This document shows, one piece after another, positions 1 to 10,167 of a stretch of DNA of 64,000 nt. Each line of letters starts with the position of its first letter. Position 1 is the first letter of the stretch. The stretch comes from Phyllostachys edulis (lineage: Eukaryota; Streptophyta; Magnoliopsida; Poales; Poaceae). The position numbers and the translations under genes were made by a program. The notes under the pieces are model-generated. The model was not told the origin of the DNA, made no database searches, and saw nothing but the letters and a program-made list of their open reading frames with translations. Location: contig CM070551.1 in NCBI GenBank assembly GCA_036346405.1, forward strand, positions 56,252,488 through 56,316,487, read 5' to 3'.

Positions 1-2432
1 TAGATTTAACAGGGAGAGAGAGAATATCTGCAAGAACATTCCTCACTGGTTACCTAGATGGGAGAGATCACCCGGTTAGGTAATACTCTTAGATCTACTT
101 TCGGATCATGGATCACCTGATTACTGGGAACAGATACTGATGGATGATAGCTAGAGCCTAGGCGATGATGTTTGGTAGACGAATTTCTGTTATCCACTAG
201 GGAACGTACCACCGCAGCTCTAATGATTATTCTAGTTATCACTTCCTATTTACCGAGGAAGTTCCATGATCACCAGTTGAGACCTATGCGTAAGTGCAGG
301 GTTTGCATAGGGTAGACATAAGTCTCACCGACACATGGGACTTGGCTTGGTTAAGGATTTCTTCTTATTTTATATTTGTCAAGGAAATTCCATGAGCCTT
401 AGCTGGAATTTCCAAGCATTAGCTAGATATTAGCCCTACAACTTGATCTAGGGCATCTACGGGTTTGGATTCATCTACGAGGTGATCTATAGCTAGCTTT
501 GCTACTTACGTGGCCTGACATGCACTAAAGTACCCTATTACACTAGACTGATCCTTAGTTCTGACATTTGCTAACCGCTACGTCCCGTATAGCTATTTAT
601 TTTATCTGTTTTGATGGTTAACTAGCGTGAAGTCACGATATAGCTACTGCTAATCTTCGTGACTATCTATCAACACAAATAATCTTATATACTATGAGGT
701 CTATATTTTAGCTTTAGTTGCTAATGCAGGTTTCCACTAATGACTTATCTTTGTACAATGATTCACTTACTAGTAAATCAGGACTAGCTATTATTTTAGT
801 AATGGCCTGTTGATTAGAGGATACTTAGTGTTTATATTAGTATGACTCCTTAATCCTATTCCTAAGTTAGCTTAGTTATTTGGGTATGATTCATAATTCA
901 AACTTCCTTCGCGTTATGCTGACAATATACTTCTGACCATCCTCAATTAACATCAACTAGCCCTTAATTACCAAAACTAACTACACTAAGTTAATCCATG
1001 CCAACTGATCTGTTAATCAAATGAGCCCAATATCATACACAACATATGCAGAGGATGTTTAGAGAGACATCACAGGGTAGTGAAGGCAAACAGAGGAAGG
1101 CTAGAGCGGCTCGAGCCCTAGCCTGTTAGCAGTGAAGGGGTGGTGGGGAGGGTGCAGCAAACCCAAAAAATGGGTTGCCCATGGGGAGACGGTTCTATGG
1201 GTGGTGGAGGCGCCGCTTGAGGCAGTCAGTGGTGGTTGGGTAGTGACGCGCGGCGGCCGACGCCGGAAGAGGAAATGGTGCAGCGGCACTAAAGAAGGGG
1301 GAGGGGAGGAGTTAGGGCACGCACGAGCTACAGTGGGACTCGGGGAACTCACCACAGCGGACGGAGGGGGCCAAGGGCGGCTGTGGTGGCTAGGCGTCAA
1401 GAGACCGCGGCGACGCGAGTGGGATGTCGTCGCGGTGGCGTTGCGGAGAAGGAGGGCCAAAGTGGGTGATGGGGGGAGGTAGAGGGGAGTGTGGGGATGC
1501 TCTTGATTGGCTTACTGAGTGAGAAGTGGTGGTCCTGGCAGCGGTTAAGCCAGAACCGAGGAAGACAAGTTCGGTGCCGAGCTCCAGTGGGGAAATCCTT
1601 CCATTGCATGAGGGCTTTTGATCCTAGGGCTCTACAACGCCGAGTGACGTGGTCGGTCGGTGTTGGGGCTCACCGGTGGGGCCGGAGCTACGATGTGCGC
1701 CCGCGGACAGCTTAGAGCTCTGCGCTATGGTTTTCTTTGGTGAAGATGAGAGGGAGGGGGGATGTCCAGCATGGGGCGGGGGAAGCTGCAATGCTGACCA
1801 TTTGTAGGCAGGGGCGGAGAGCCGGAGGTGGCCGGTGGCATGGGCGATGAGGTGATAGGCGTGGGCATGGTGCGCATGCAGAGTATAGGAGGTGGCTACG
1901 TGGAAGAATGTGACTGCATGTGGGGCCGGTCAGTCAGTGAGGGTGAAAAGGAAACTGAGCTCCAGTACTTTTGAAATTGGCTGAGAGCACTTAGGGAATT
2001 TTTAAATATGGATATTGAGCTTCAGAATTTATGAAAAATCTTGGGAAGGTTTACGACACAATGTATATTATCATGTAATTGTTTCAGAATTTTATGTGCT
2101 TTGTATCTTTCTCTAAAATTCTTTTAAGTTCCTATTTTCATGCAATGATAGCTAAAATCTGATATTTGCTTAAAGAATTCTAATCGGACTTTAAAACATG
2201 ATTTCGGTTTTAGGGTTTACAATTTAGGTAATGTTTCAAAGGGCAATACTCTTAAGTCTTTGCTATTCCTGATACTAGGGTTTGTTTGTTAGGGTTTTTC
2301 TTATGCCAACAAAAGAGAAAATGCAGCTCAAACAATTCGCAAAAATGCTAACAAAAGGATGGCGATAGATATAACATAAAAAGTTTTTAAAATCCCATAT
2401 TTTTTGCATTTAGGCATTTTTGGGATGTTACA
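1..2432 (-). mobile_element. LTR remnant, minus orientation, left part outside the window
   Basis: The right border reads GGGATGTTACA, which is the reverse complement of the TGTAACATCCC start shared by the other gypsy LTRs in this window. A GC-rich block at about 1100-1920 sits where the minus-oriented solo LTRs further right also have one. ORFs here occur on both strands and look like compositional artefacts. No gag or pol similarity was seen. The left end is outside the window, so no TSD can be tested and the whole span may not be one element. Confidence 0.4.
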
Positions 2433-2774
2433 GGTTCGGCGGGAATTCAAAAACAGTTTTTGAATTTCCAAAACTGGCTGAGTTTTGGAAAATTTGTAAA
2501 CATATCAAACAGGCTCTAAAATTAATGCAAATGCTTGTGGGAGCTTTTGACATCATATATTTTCTCTTGTAAAATTTTTAGGATTTTTTTTATGCACTAT
2601 GATTTTCTAAAAAATTCTTATAATCGTTGTTTGTTTGAAATTTCATTATTTGCTTTATACAAAGAGTTTAAAAATCATTCATAAATAGTTTCCAATATAG
2701 AATATGCTAAAAATTATTTTCCCATTTATTTTTATTATATCTTCCCAAAAAGTTAATTTTTTTGGGATGTTATA
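2433..2774 (-). mobile_element. Second LTR end fragment (AT-rich)
   Basis: This AT-rich segment ends in GGGATGTTATA, a one-base variant of the same LTR terminus, 342 bases after the first copy. It is probably the start of another minus-oriented LTR into which the preceding one inserted, or a tandem remnant. No coding potential was seen. Confidence 0.3.
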
Positions 2775-2818
2775 AAGGAGTTTTTGATGAGACATTTGCA
2801 TATCATTGTCTATTGCTC

Positions 2819-2827
2819 AAAGGGGAG
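2819..2827 (+). other. Polypurine tract of copia-type element
   Basis: The tract AAAGGGGAG lies directly against the TGTTG start of the following LTR. That is the expected place for the plus-strand primer of a Ty1/copia element. Confidence 0.55.
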
Positions 2828-3032
2828 TGTTGCGAAACCTAATTATAGGCAAAAGACTAATCTGCCCCGAGAGGGCTTTCACCCTTTTTGGCTATAAATA
2901 TGAGGACACCTCTTGAACAAGATATACAGATGAATAAAAGATACTGAATCTCCTCTACACATTTGTCTCTCTTTGGTGTTCATTGTGTGATTGGATTAGT
3001 TGTCTCCTGACTACTGCATCGATTATCTAACA
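2828..3032 (+). mobile_element. Short copia-type 3' LTR (205 bp)
   Basis: It begins TGTTG and ends TAACA, with matching inverted ends TGTT/AACA, and is preceded by a polypurine tract. Inside are a TATA box (GGCTATAAATA, about 2890) and an AATAAA-like signal (ATGAATAAAAG, about 2930). Only about 50 bases of possible internal sequence precede it and no 5' LTR was found, so it is the 3' end of a truncated element. No 5-bp TSD is evident because the partner end is missing. Confidence 0.55.
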
Positions 3033-3740
3033 GTTGAAACACAACAGAAGCACAAGCTCTACAAAAATCTAAATATATTTTGGTTCGCTTCGAAAATCAC
3101 ATCCTGTTCTGGCTCCTGTCGAGGTGAGGCTAACTAGTTATTCCTCCTATGGAACGTTGGATTTAGTCTCGACATTTACCAGAATTGAGCTATTTACTAT
3201 AAAATTTCTGCAAATGTTTTGTGAAAATCTTACGTTCCAAATGGTCCCTTGGCATGACGGAGAGCACCATAAAAGTATGGGTTGCACAACACACAATTTT
3301 TCGGTGTCCCCAAGCAAACACCACAAAATTGCCGTATCTTGTAGCCAATTTTGCTTTCTATAATTTGGCAAACACATCTCATCTCAGATCCCTCCACGCT
3401 TCATGATCTAATTTTAGCACATTCATTATTCATTTTCCCTGAAACTCCTAAACTATATCCCATGGTGTACATGATATCTGTTGCACAGCATGCCAAGAAC
3501 AGTTCCATTAACCTGCAATAATACATGCTCTGATTTGAAGATGAGATGTTAAATGGAGCATGAAGAAAAAGTGGGGGCACATACAAGGCCTTGAGAAAGA
3601 TATAGTCGTGTTTCACATGGTAGAAAATATAAATTAAGGCACATACAAGGCCTTGACAATATACCAGATTGTTGGGTTGTTAAACATGGTTTTAATTTTT
3701 GAAGGTTCTTCAAGACATTCAGGCAGGCATGATTTATATA
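3033..3740. other. Upstream region of the 4CL-like gene, no gene recognised
   Basis: Overlapping short ORFs on both strands have no recognisable content. A 20-base block (GGCACATACAAGGCCTTGA) occurs twice, near 3578 and 3638. The segment is best read as the ancestral promoter region of the interrupted 4CL-like gene. Confidence 0.4.
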
Positions 3741-3750
3741 CTATAAAAGG
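3741..3750 (+). promoter_or_regulatory. TATA box of 4CL-like gene
   Basis: CTATAAAAGG lies about 320 bases upstream of the chosen ATG at 4069. No other TATA-like sequence lies closer to the start, and the gap would be a 5' UTR of roughly 290 bases. Confidence 0.5.
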
Positions 3751-4068
3751 AGGCTGAACAATAGAATTGTACTAAGAAAATTACCACAAGAGTGCCAACA
3801 ACTGAATCTCACCATTCTGGATGCCCCAGTTTCTTCCCTTCTTCCCAGCATTGCCATACACATTCAGGCATTGATGGATAAGTACACACTATTTGTGAGC
3901 CAAAAGGCCATGACCCAACCAAACCTCACCTACACACCACTTGTCTTGACAACACACAGGAATTGTGTCACCACTACGAGCATGCACTCGCCTTCTTCTC
4001 GTCCCTCCTCACCAAAACCCCTCGTCTCTTCTACAAATGCCATAGCCGCAACCTTCCAACTCACGATC

Positions 4069-4434
4069 ATGGCCACCGCCCAAGAAGCCACCAACCAGCA
4101 GAGCAGCATGGGCGATGCGACCATCGTCGTCATGGAGGAGGATGAGCAGAAGCACAACTTCTGGAGCAGGTTCCCACCGGCGGCTGCGCCGGACGGCGTC
4201 ACCATGCCAGAGTTCGTGCTGGCAGGCGTCAAGGCCTACTCCGACAAGGTGGCACTCGTGGAGTCCACTCCCGAGGGCGGTCCTACACCTACGTCGAGGT
4301 GGCCTAGGACACGGAGCGGTTCGCTAGGGCGCTGCGGTCCGTGGGCATCCAGAAGGGCCATGTCGTCGTGGTCGCGTTGCCGAACCTCGCCGTATACCCC
4401 GTGGTGTCCCTCGGCGTGATGTCCGCGGGGGCGG
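4069..4434 (+). pseudogene. 4-coumarate:CoA ligase-like gene, exon 1 (broken)
   Basis: This encodes the N-terminal part of an ANL-superfamily acyl/aryl-CoA synthetase of the 4CL-like group, which activates hydroxycinnamic or related acids to CoA thioesters. Seen: an N-terminus with NFWSRFPP, VTMPEFVLAG and SDKVALVES, then, after a frame change near 4283, YTYVEVA, GHVVVVALPNLAVYP and SLGVMSAGAV, all typical of 4CL N-domains. The ATG at 4069 was chosen for its context (ATCATGGCC) and the usual 4CL start; the reading frame is open back to 3871 without 4CL content. Lesions: one base missing near 4283, a TAG at 4306 (expected CAG), and insertion of element A after 4434. The gene resumes at 34081. 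The AMP-binding and catalytic regions are absent. High GC contrasts with the surrounding elements. Confidence 0.8.
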
Positions 4435-5255
4435 TGATGAGGACATCAACCCTCCGGATACAACCACTACTTCACGTACCAAATAAGAGTTCAAGTTGGA
4501 CACATTCTGGAATCTAATTCGGCCTCCAGAAACAACACCGACTTCAAATATACATAATTTTCACATACAGAGTCCGTTTGAGGTCTACGAGTACTTGATG
4601 GAAAGCTTACTTCGTTCTCTTTCCAACAGATCAGTCTTACCTTCAAATTCCTTCTGTGCACACTGCAGTTACCAAAAGAATGTGCTATGTCACCTGTTTG
4701 GGCCAAATTGGGCTTTGTAATGCATGGACCCAAGGGGAAGGCGCCCCCTTTTGGCTCGTACTATTCATGGTTGTACTTTTCATGTCAATAGTACCATGAA
4801 TAGTACCACCCTCTTATTTCTTAGTTATGTGCGGCTTCCCCTCCCCTATTTAAGGAGGCCGCACAACTCTAGTTTCCTTAGATTTTGTTTATGTTTAGTT
4901 TGCCTTCGTTGCAACTTGTATCTTCTGCGTGTGTCGACTAGACCACCCGGTCAAGATTCTTATTCGGAATCCCATCTTATCAGTATTTCATAAATATTTG
5001 CAATATACTTTAGATTGTGCTTTATCTTATTCTTGCGTGCTTCTTCAGTGTATGCAGGAATTGATCTTCGTGATCAGGTATTCAGGTCATCTGGTTATTC
5101 GTGCAGGGTTGATAATGACTTATCGAGCAGTTCAGCGATTGTGTGGTTTCGGGCCTTGCGTGTTCGTAGCCAGGATCGTGAGAGTTGAGCGACTTCTATG
5201 GAATTTACCTTCTCATCGAAAGATCGGGCCAGATCAGGACCTCCGTGGTTCATCA
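4435..5255 (+). repeat. Element A 5' LTR (821 bp)
   Basis: It starts TGATGAGGACATCAACC and ends CGTGGTTCATCA, and carries a TATA-like CTATTTAAGG at 4846-4855. It pairs with the 3' LTR at 33262-34075. Confidence 0.88.
4846..4855 (+). promoter_or_regulatory. TATA-like box in A 5' LTR
   Basis: CTATTTAAGG is followed by AGGCCGCAC. The same block is in the A 3' LTR (33678), in both E LTRs (52041, 56359) and in the C LTR (58401), so this is the likely core promoter of the LTR. Confidence 0.5.
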
Positions 5256-5257
5256 AG

Positions 5258-5270
5258 TGGTATCAAAGCT
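5258..5270 (+). other. Primer binding site of element A
   Basis: TGGTATCAAAGCT, two bases after the LTR, matches the 3' end of initiator tRNA-Met (canonical TGGTATCAGAGC) with one mismatch. Confidence 0.8.
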
Positions 5271-5795
5271 ACAGTTGATCAGTGAGATTTTTAGTTTTCT
5301 AGTAGTAGATTCGTCTTTCATACCTAGAGTCCAGAAAATATCCTACAAAATTTTTTGTTGCGCCATTATCATCCTTGTCCGAACCCCCTTTGAGCCATTG
5401 CAATTTTTCTTTTTGGTTTGCATTGTTGAATTTTCGTTGCATCATCGCGTTGTTGTGCTGGTTTCTGTCTATATTGTTCTAGTTTAGAGTCTCCTGCAAG
5501 TCGTCTAGTACTATTCTTCCTCCCTGCCGCAGCCACCAACACTACCACCACCCTTCCCTCCCTGCCGTGGCTACCAACATCACCACCATCCACTGTCGCA
5601 GCCCCATCATCCCCTGCCATAGCCACCCATAGCCTTCCCAGCCGTGCCAACCGCGGCAACTAAAAAGCCCCTGCCATGCCATTGCCTCATGCCACCGCGG
5701 CAACCGCAATCAACCTGTCGCCGCTGCCTCCACTGCCCTTGCTGCCGCAGCAACCGAGCTGCCGCTACCTTCATGCTACCACGACAGAACGTTTC
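5271..5795 (+). other. Element A untranslated leader, left part
   Basis: This leader has a low-complexity block rich in GCCACC/CCACCA at about 5515-5775. Similar blocks occur in the D leader (about 37800-38010) and in the E leader (52880-53330). ORFs on both strands are compositional. It continues after element B at 31379. Confidence 0.6.
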
Positions 5796-6358
5796 TGTAA
5801 CATCCCAAAATTCGCTTTCTCTAAAATTTAATTTCAAATTAATTATTTAAAATTGTCTAGATTTTATTTGGATCTTATTTGTATTTTAAGTGTAACTCTA
5901 GAAGGAAATCTCAAAATTCCAAGCAATAAGTCTGGTTTGTCTCACCTTATTCAAACCAAGCAATACTGTACAACCACATGTCCCAAATGGGAAGGACTTG
6001 ACTGAATAATTTACTTTGTTCTAGCTTTACGCCCGTAGGCTGTAGATGGTAGGTGTTACAGGGTTAGTGCAGATGATGGTAAATGATGTCCATGTCTGTC
6101 GGGGCTTGCACCGGGCGTTGGTAATAGACGTCCAAGTCCGGGCAGGTTATCCCCCACAACGGTGAGCTCCAGGTTGATAGTAAATGACGTCCATGACTTG
6201 GGGTAAAGCTCATCGGGCGAGCTAAAGTTAGGAGAAAGTATTGTAAAAGCCTTGTGATAATCGTTTAGTCGCACACCTTCGGAAGTGTGTTAAACAGACA
6301 TTATAAACTAATTATCTCGTGTGGGTCAAGCTGTACAACCTCTGTAGAGTGTTAAAAA

Positions 6359-6370
6359 CTATTCGAATAG
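6359..6370. promoter_or_regulatory. Conserved LTR palindrome CTATTCGAATAG
   Basis: A perfect 12-base palindrome, followed by CCGTGCCCAC. It recurs at 18909, 30618, 46999 and 57388, and as TTCGAATAGCC at 60212. Its role is unknown. Confidence 0.6.
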
Positions 6371-6736
6371 CCGTGCCCACAGTCAAGGGCGGGCAAGGTG
6401 CGTATACACATGGTAGATTTCAGTTTTGGTTTTAAAAAGAAATATTTTGGGAATCTAGGAGTAGTTGGAACTCTTGGATTGTGGTTCTAGCAGTTAGAGC
6501 CAGTTGAGCAGCTAGAGCTCAATTCTTGAAAACTTGGCGGTTAGAGCCTCTTTACTAATGTATGGTAGTTGGAACATGCATTAGAGTTTGATTTAAATTA
6601 CTTTAACTATTTTAATCATCTTTTGTCAAATGAGCTTTATAAAAGATGTTTAAAGTTAAAATACTGCTTTGTGCAAATAAACCATATATGCCCAATTGTT
6701 AAAGCTATGCATATGCATCATTTCCAAAGACTCGTG

Positions 6737-6753
6737 GAGTACTTTATGTACTC
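6737..6753. promoter_or_regulatory. Conserved LTR stem-loop GAGTAC-loop-GTACTC
   Basis: Six-base arms with a five-base loop. Equivalent stem-loops are at 18556-18573, 30996-31012, 46648-46664 and 60516-60533, always a few hundred bases from the CTATTCGAATAG palindrome. Its role is unknown. Confidence 0.6.
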
Positions 6754-7118
6754 ACATGCTACACTCAACAAATCTCAAAAGTCTATGAAGATGCTGAGAA
6801 TGACTACGACTACTTCGCCTGCGGCTTCGACGAAGGCTTTCCGGAGTACTAGGCTGCGTTTCCCCAGTGGAATGCTAGTGGGTGATTCAATAGGTCAACC
6901 ACGGAGTTTATTTTTATTTCCGCCGCTGTGAGACTTAAGGTCTTGGACCTCTTTTGTAATAAGTGGCCATAAGGCCGGTACTCTGTTATTTATTAATGTT
7001 ATTTCGTGATTCGAACTGGTTATCAACAATGTTTCCACTATGTGCACTAGCTACTGATTTGGAACTGGTGCAGAAATACACAGAGGGTTCGGATTCAGAA
7101 ATCTGGTCCCGACAGAGT

Positions 7119-7131
7119 TGGTATCAGAGCT
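7119..7131 (+). other. Primer binding site of element B
   Basis: TGGTATCAGAGCT, four bases after the LTR end, matches the 3' end of initiator tRNA-Met over its first 12 bases. Confidence 0.85.
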
Positions 7132-7324
7132 GAGTTGACTGTAGGACATGACCTAGTTAGAAATGGCAAGCCTTAAAGATTTATATTTTCCTAAAAATTA
7201 ATTTATAAACTTTTAAGTCTCTTTGCTACTTTCTTTTCTGTCTTTGTATCCTTTTCTTGTCTTTGTATTCATTATTTAAAATTGATTACTGATCTTCTCT
7301 TGTTTTTTTTTCAAAATTTTGTAG

Positions 7325-8145
7325 ATGCGTTTCATCAACTCTTGCGTTGAGAAGGAAGCAGGATTATGTGCTGAGCTGTAGTTCATTCTTCAGGGATTGG
7401 GTTACATCCATCGCCCATAGTACCACAGTATCACCATCAACAAGTACAACAAGGAGATGTTGCGTGTTAAGGTCACCATTTATGCCAAGAGTCACCTATG
7501 AGGAGATCGACCCTACCGCTTCACAGTAGAGAGAGACCGACAAGCTTAGAATGCAAGACGCTGCCAGAGAAGCGATCATCCGTCTAGGGTTCCACTACCG
7601 CACTGCCCTTGGACGCACTGCTTATCGTTACTTTCCCTACCGCAAGAAGGGGGAAGTCTTCAGCAGGTTCCGAGCCACTGAGAGGGAGGAGGACGCCACC
7701 ATCTCACACATGGCGTCTCTGATCACGGCGCAAGATGAGGCCTATGTGTTTATGGCCAATGAGTTGGAGCGTGGCTATGAGAGGTTAGATGCTGCAGAGA
7801 GAGAGAGAGCTCGCCCAGCTGAAGGAGCCATCCTGTCCTTCCTGTATCCGTACGACTACACGTAAGAGGGTGCACCGTCTTGATGACCGCATGACTGTAG
7901 CAGTGTATCATAGCTTGTTCATCCCTGCCACTCGAGAAGAGTCTTCTGGTACAGCTGTCGCTGCCGCCCCCTATGATGCTCTCATCATTAGAGGTGCTAG
8001 TGACTCGGTGGACCAGCCTGAGGAGCCCGAACCTATGGTGCGTGACATCGAGGTCGACGTTGAGGACAACATTGAGGATGACGCCGAGGACGACGCTGAG
8101 GATAACTATGAGGAGGACCCTAACGAGGTTGAGTTTGAGGAGTAG
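7325..8145 (+). pseudogene. Element B orf0 (extra ORF before gag)
   Basis: This lies between the PBS and gag. It is broken into frames beginning at 7325, 7551 and 7789. Seen: an N-terminal part with AELQFILQGLGYIHRP and VTIYAKS, a middle helix-rich part with DAAREAIIRLGFHY, and a strongly acidic tail (many D and E residues, about 8030-8140). The same order is found in element C at 61111-61830 (AELWKLLQVLGGFDRP, LTIYARE, acidic tail), so it is a shared ORF and not chance. Extra ORFs upstream of gag have been described in rice gypsy elements of the RIRE group. Function is unknown. Confidence 0.6.
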
Positions 8146-8412
8146 CCTTTGGTCATGAGCTGAGTCAGTAGTGTCCAATAAAGGTCTTGCGAATTTAGAC
8201 GATTAGTTTGTTTTCCCTTGTAGATTGGGCTGTATCAAGCCTTAAGCACTTGTGATACAGCCAATCTAAAAACTATTTCCCGTTTTATTAATTTCAGTTG
8301 GAGTTCTTTCTTGTCGTGCCTATGTTGGTTGTTGTTTGGGATGCTAGTTTTACCCCTATTCTCTTATCTTTGCTTTTCCCTCTTTTCTCCTTGCTATCCT
8401 TGGACTGTTCAG

Positions 8413-9519
8413 ATGGAGAACCCTGGAAGAGGACGTGGAAGAGGTCGCATAGCAGCCCATGGAGGAGCTCGTGGAGGAGGCCGTGGACTTGGAAGGGGTC
8501 ACGGTCAATCGTTTCCTGAGGAGCCAGTTTTGCCTCAAGCACCACAAGAACCTCAAGTTCAACTGGAGCAGTTATTTGAGGAAGAACCTTTACCACCACC
8601 ACCTCCTAGTCAGCCTCCAATGATGAATATGGAGCAGATGATGGCAATGCAACCACAGTTACTACAGGCGCTTGCTCATAATCAAATCAATCAACCTGCA
8701 CCAGCCCCTGCTCCAGTCTTACCACCCCCGTCCAGAATGGGGGAATTTATGAGAACCAGGCCGCCAACCTTTGCCGGTTCAGTTGATCCTCTTGAAGCTG
8801 ATGACTGGTTAAACGATGTCAAGAAGAGGCTGATTTTAGCTCAGTGTAATGACCAAGAGAAATTCCTCTTTGCTGCTCACCAACTGAAAACAACTGCAGG
8901 AACTTGGTGGGAAAACTATTGCGCAGCTCATCAGAATGTCCAAGCCATTTCTTGGTAGGAGTTTTTTGCAGCTTTTCGCACAGCTCACATTCCTATGGGA
9001 ATGATGGAGATGAAGAAGAGAGAGTTCCATAAGCTACAGTAGGGCAATCTCAGTGTGTCTGAGTATCTTAACAGGTTCACAAAGCTGTCTAGGTATGCAC
9101 CAGAGGACGTTGCTAATGAGGGAGCGAAGATTTAGCGCTTCATGGAAGGTCTTGACCCTAGCCTTAAGGTTCAGTTGGTGTCAGTTGACTACCCCAACTT
9201 CCAGCAGATGGTCAAGAAGGCTCTTGTACAAGAGGATGCTCAACGTCAGTTGTATGTGTCCCGTAAGAGAAAAATGGCTTTGCAAGCGTAGCATGGAGCC
9301 AGCAGTTCCAGGTCTCGTTTGAACCAGCCACAATTCAACAAGCAGCCGGTGGCCAATGCACCCAAGACTCCAATGTCCGGACCTCGCCTGATCATGCAGG
9401 GATTCCGCAACAACACTAGTGCTCAGCCGCAGCAAAACAAGACATCCGCAGCTGGAGTTCAATGCTTTCACTATCATGAGATGAGACATTATGCTAGCAA
9501 TTGCCCTCAGAAGCATTAG
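8413..9519 (+). pseudogene. Element B gag (capsid/nucleocapsid), broken
   Basis: Gag forms the virus-like particle and binds element RNA. The ATG at 8413 opens an Arg/Gly-rich start (RGRGRGR), then a Pro-rich linker, then the gypsy capsid region with MGEFMRTRPPTFAGS, EADDWL and WWENYCAAH. A zinc knuckle at 9463-9504 reads CFHYHEMRHYASNC: the second Cys is Tyr and the conserved Gly is Arg, so zinc binding would be lost. In-frame TAG codons occur at 8956, 9040, 9133, 9289 and 9517. Most lie where Gln is expected, which suggests CAG to TAG changes. The frame is otherwise open, so few indels have accumulated. Confidence 0.85.
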
Positions 9520-9522
9520 AAC

Positions 9523-10167
9523 TTGACTCCAGTGCGCTTCAACTTGGGGACTACACCAACTCGTGCACCAGCTCCAGGACAAGGGCGTGGCATCCCTCAT
9601 ACTCTGAGGACTCTGCAAACTTTTGGGAGAGGACGTGTTAACCACGTGACTACAGAGGAAGCCCAGGAAGCACCAGATATAGTTCTGGGTAAGTACCTTG
9701 TTAATTCAATACATGCATCAGCATTATTTGACTCTGGAGCTTCGCATTCTTTTATCTCGAAGAATTTTGCTGAAAAACATTGCTGGGATGTTTTTGAACT
9801 TAAGAACCCTATGGTAGTCCAAACACCTGGAAAGGAAATGAGGACTAATTCAGTATGCCCGGGAGTGGCTATAGATATAAATGGGGTTAGGTTCCTAGCG
9901 AACCTTATCTTATTAGATTCCAGAGGCATTGATGTAATCCTTGGAATGGATTGGTTAACCAATTTTAAGGGACAGATTGATTGTGCCAACAGAGCCATCA
10001 CACTTACCAATGCCGAAGGCATTCGAGTTGAGTTTGTATCCAATAAACCATCAAAGAAGAGTTGTGTTCTAAATCGCCTGAAGGGCATACCTTTGGAAAG
10101 TGTGCCGGTAGTGCGGGAATACCCAGATATATTTTCTGATGAACTACCTGGAATGCCACCAGACTGA
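9523..10167 (+). pseudogene. Element B aspartic protease region
   Basis: The retroviral-type aspartic protease cleaves the polyprotein. Seen: the active-site motif ALFDSGASHSFIS at about 9721-9759, a GMDWL block near 9943, and the linker REYPDIFSDELPGMPPD leading to RT. It is in frame with gag across the TAG at 9517. It ends at a TGA (10165) where an Arg codon CGA is expected from the family consensus, again a C to T change. The catalytic Asp is present. Confidence 0.85.

Larger units (their letters stand above)
5796..7114 (+). repeat. Element B 5' LTR (1.3 kb, internally deleted)
   Basis: It starts TGTAACATCCCAAAATTCG and ends CCCGACA. It aligns with the 3' LTR at its start (25820-25950) and from the AAGTCTGGTTTGTCTCACC block on, but lacks about 2.1 kb present in the 3' LTR at about 25950-28037. 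It carries the palindromes CTATTCGAATAG (6359-6370) and GAGTAC-n5-GTACTC (6737-6753). Confidence 0.85.

Noticed and set aside
1101..1482. Overlapping GC-rich ORFs on both strands
   Set aside because: Both strands are open because of composition; no domain, and the place matches the GC-rich core of minus LTRs.
3871..4068. Upstream extension of the 4CL-like frame from an ATG at 3871
   Set aside because: The extension has no 4CL similarity; the ATG at 4069 has better context and matches the family start.
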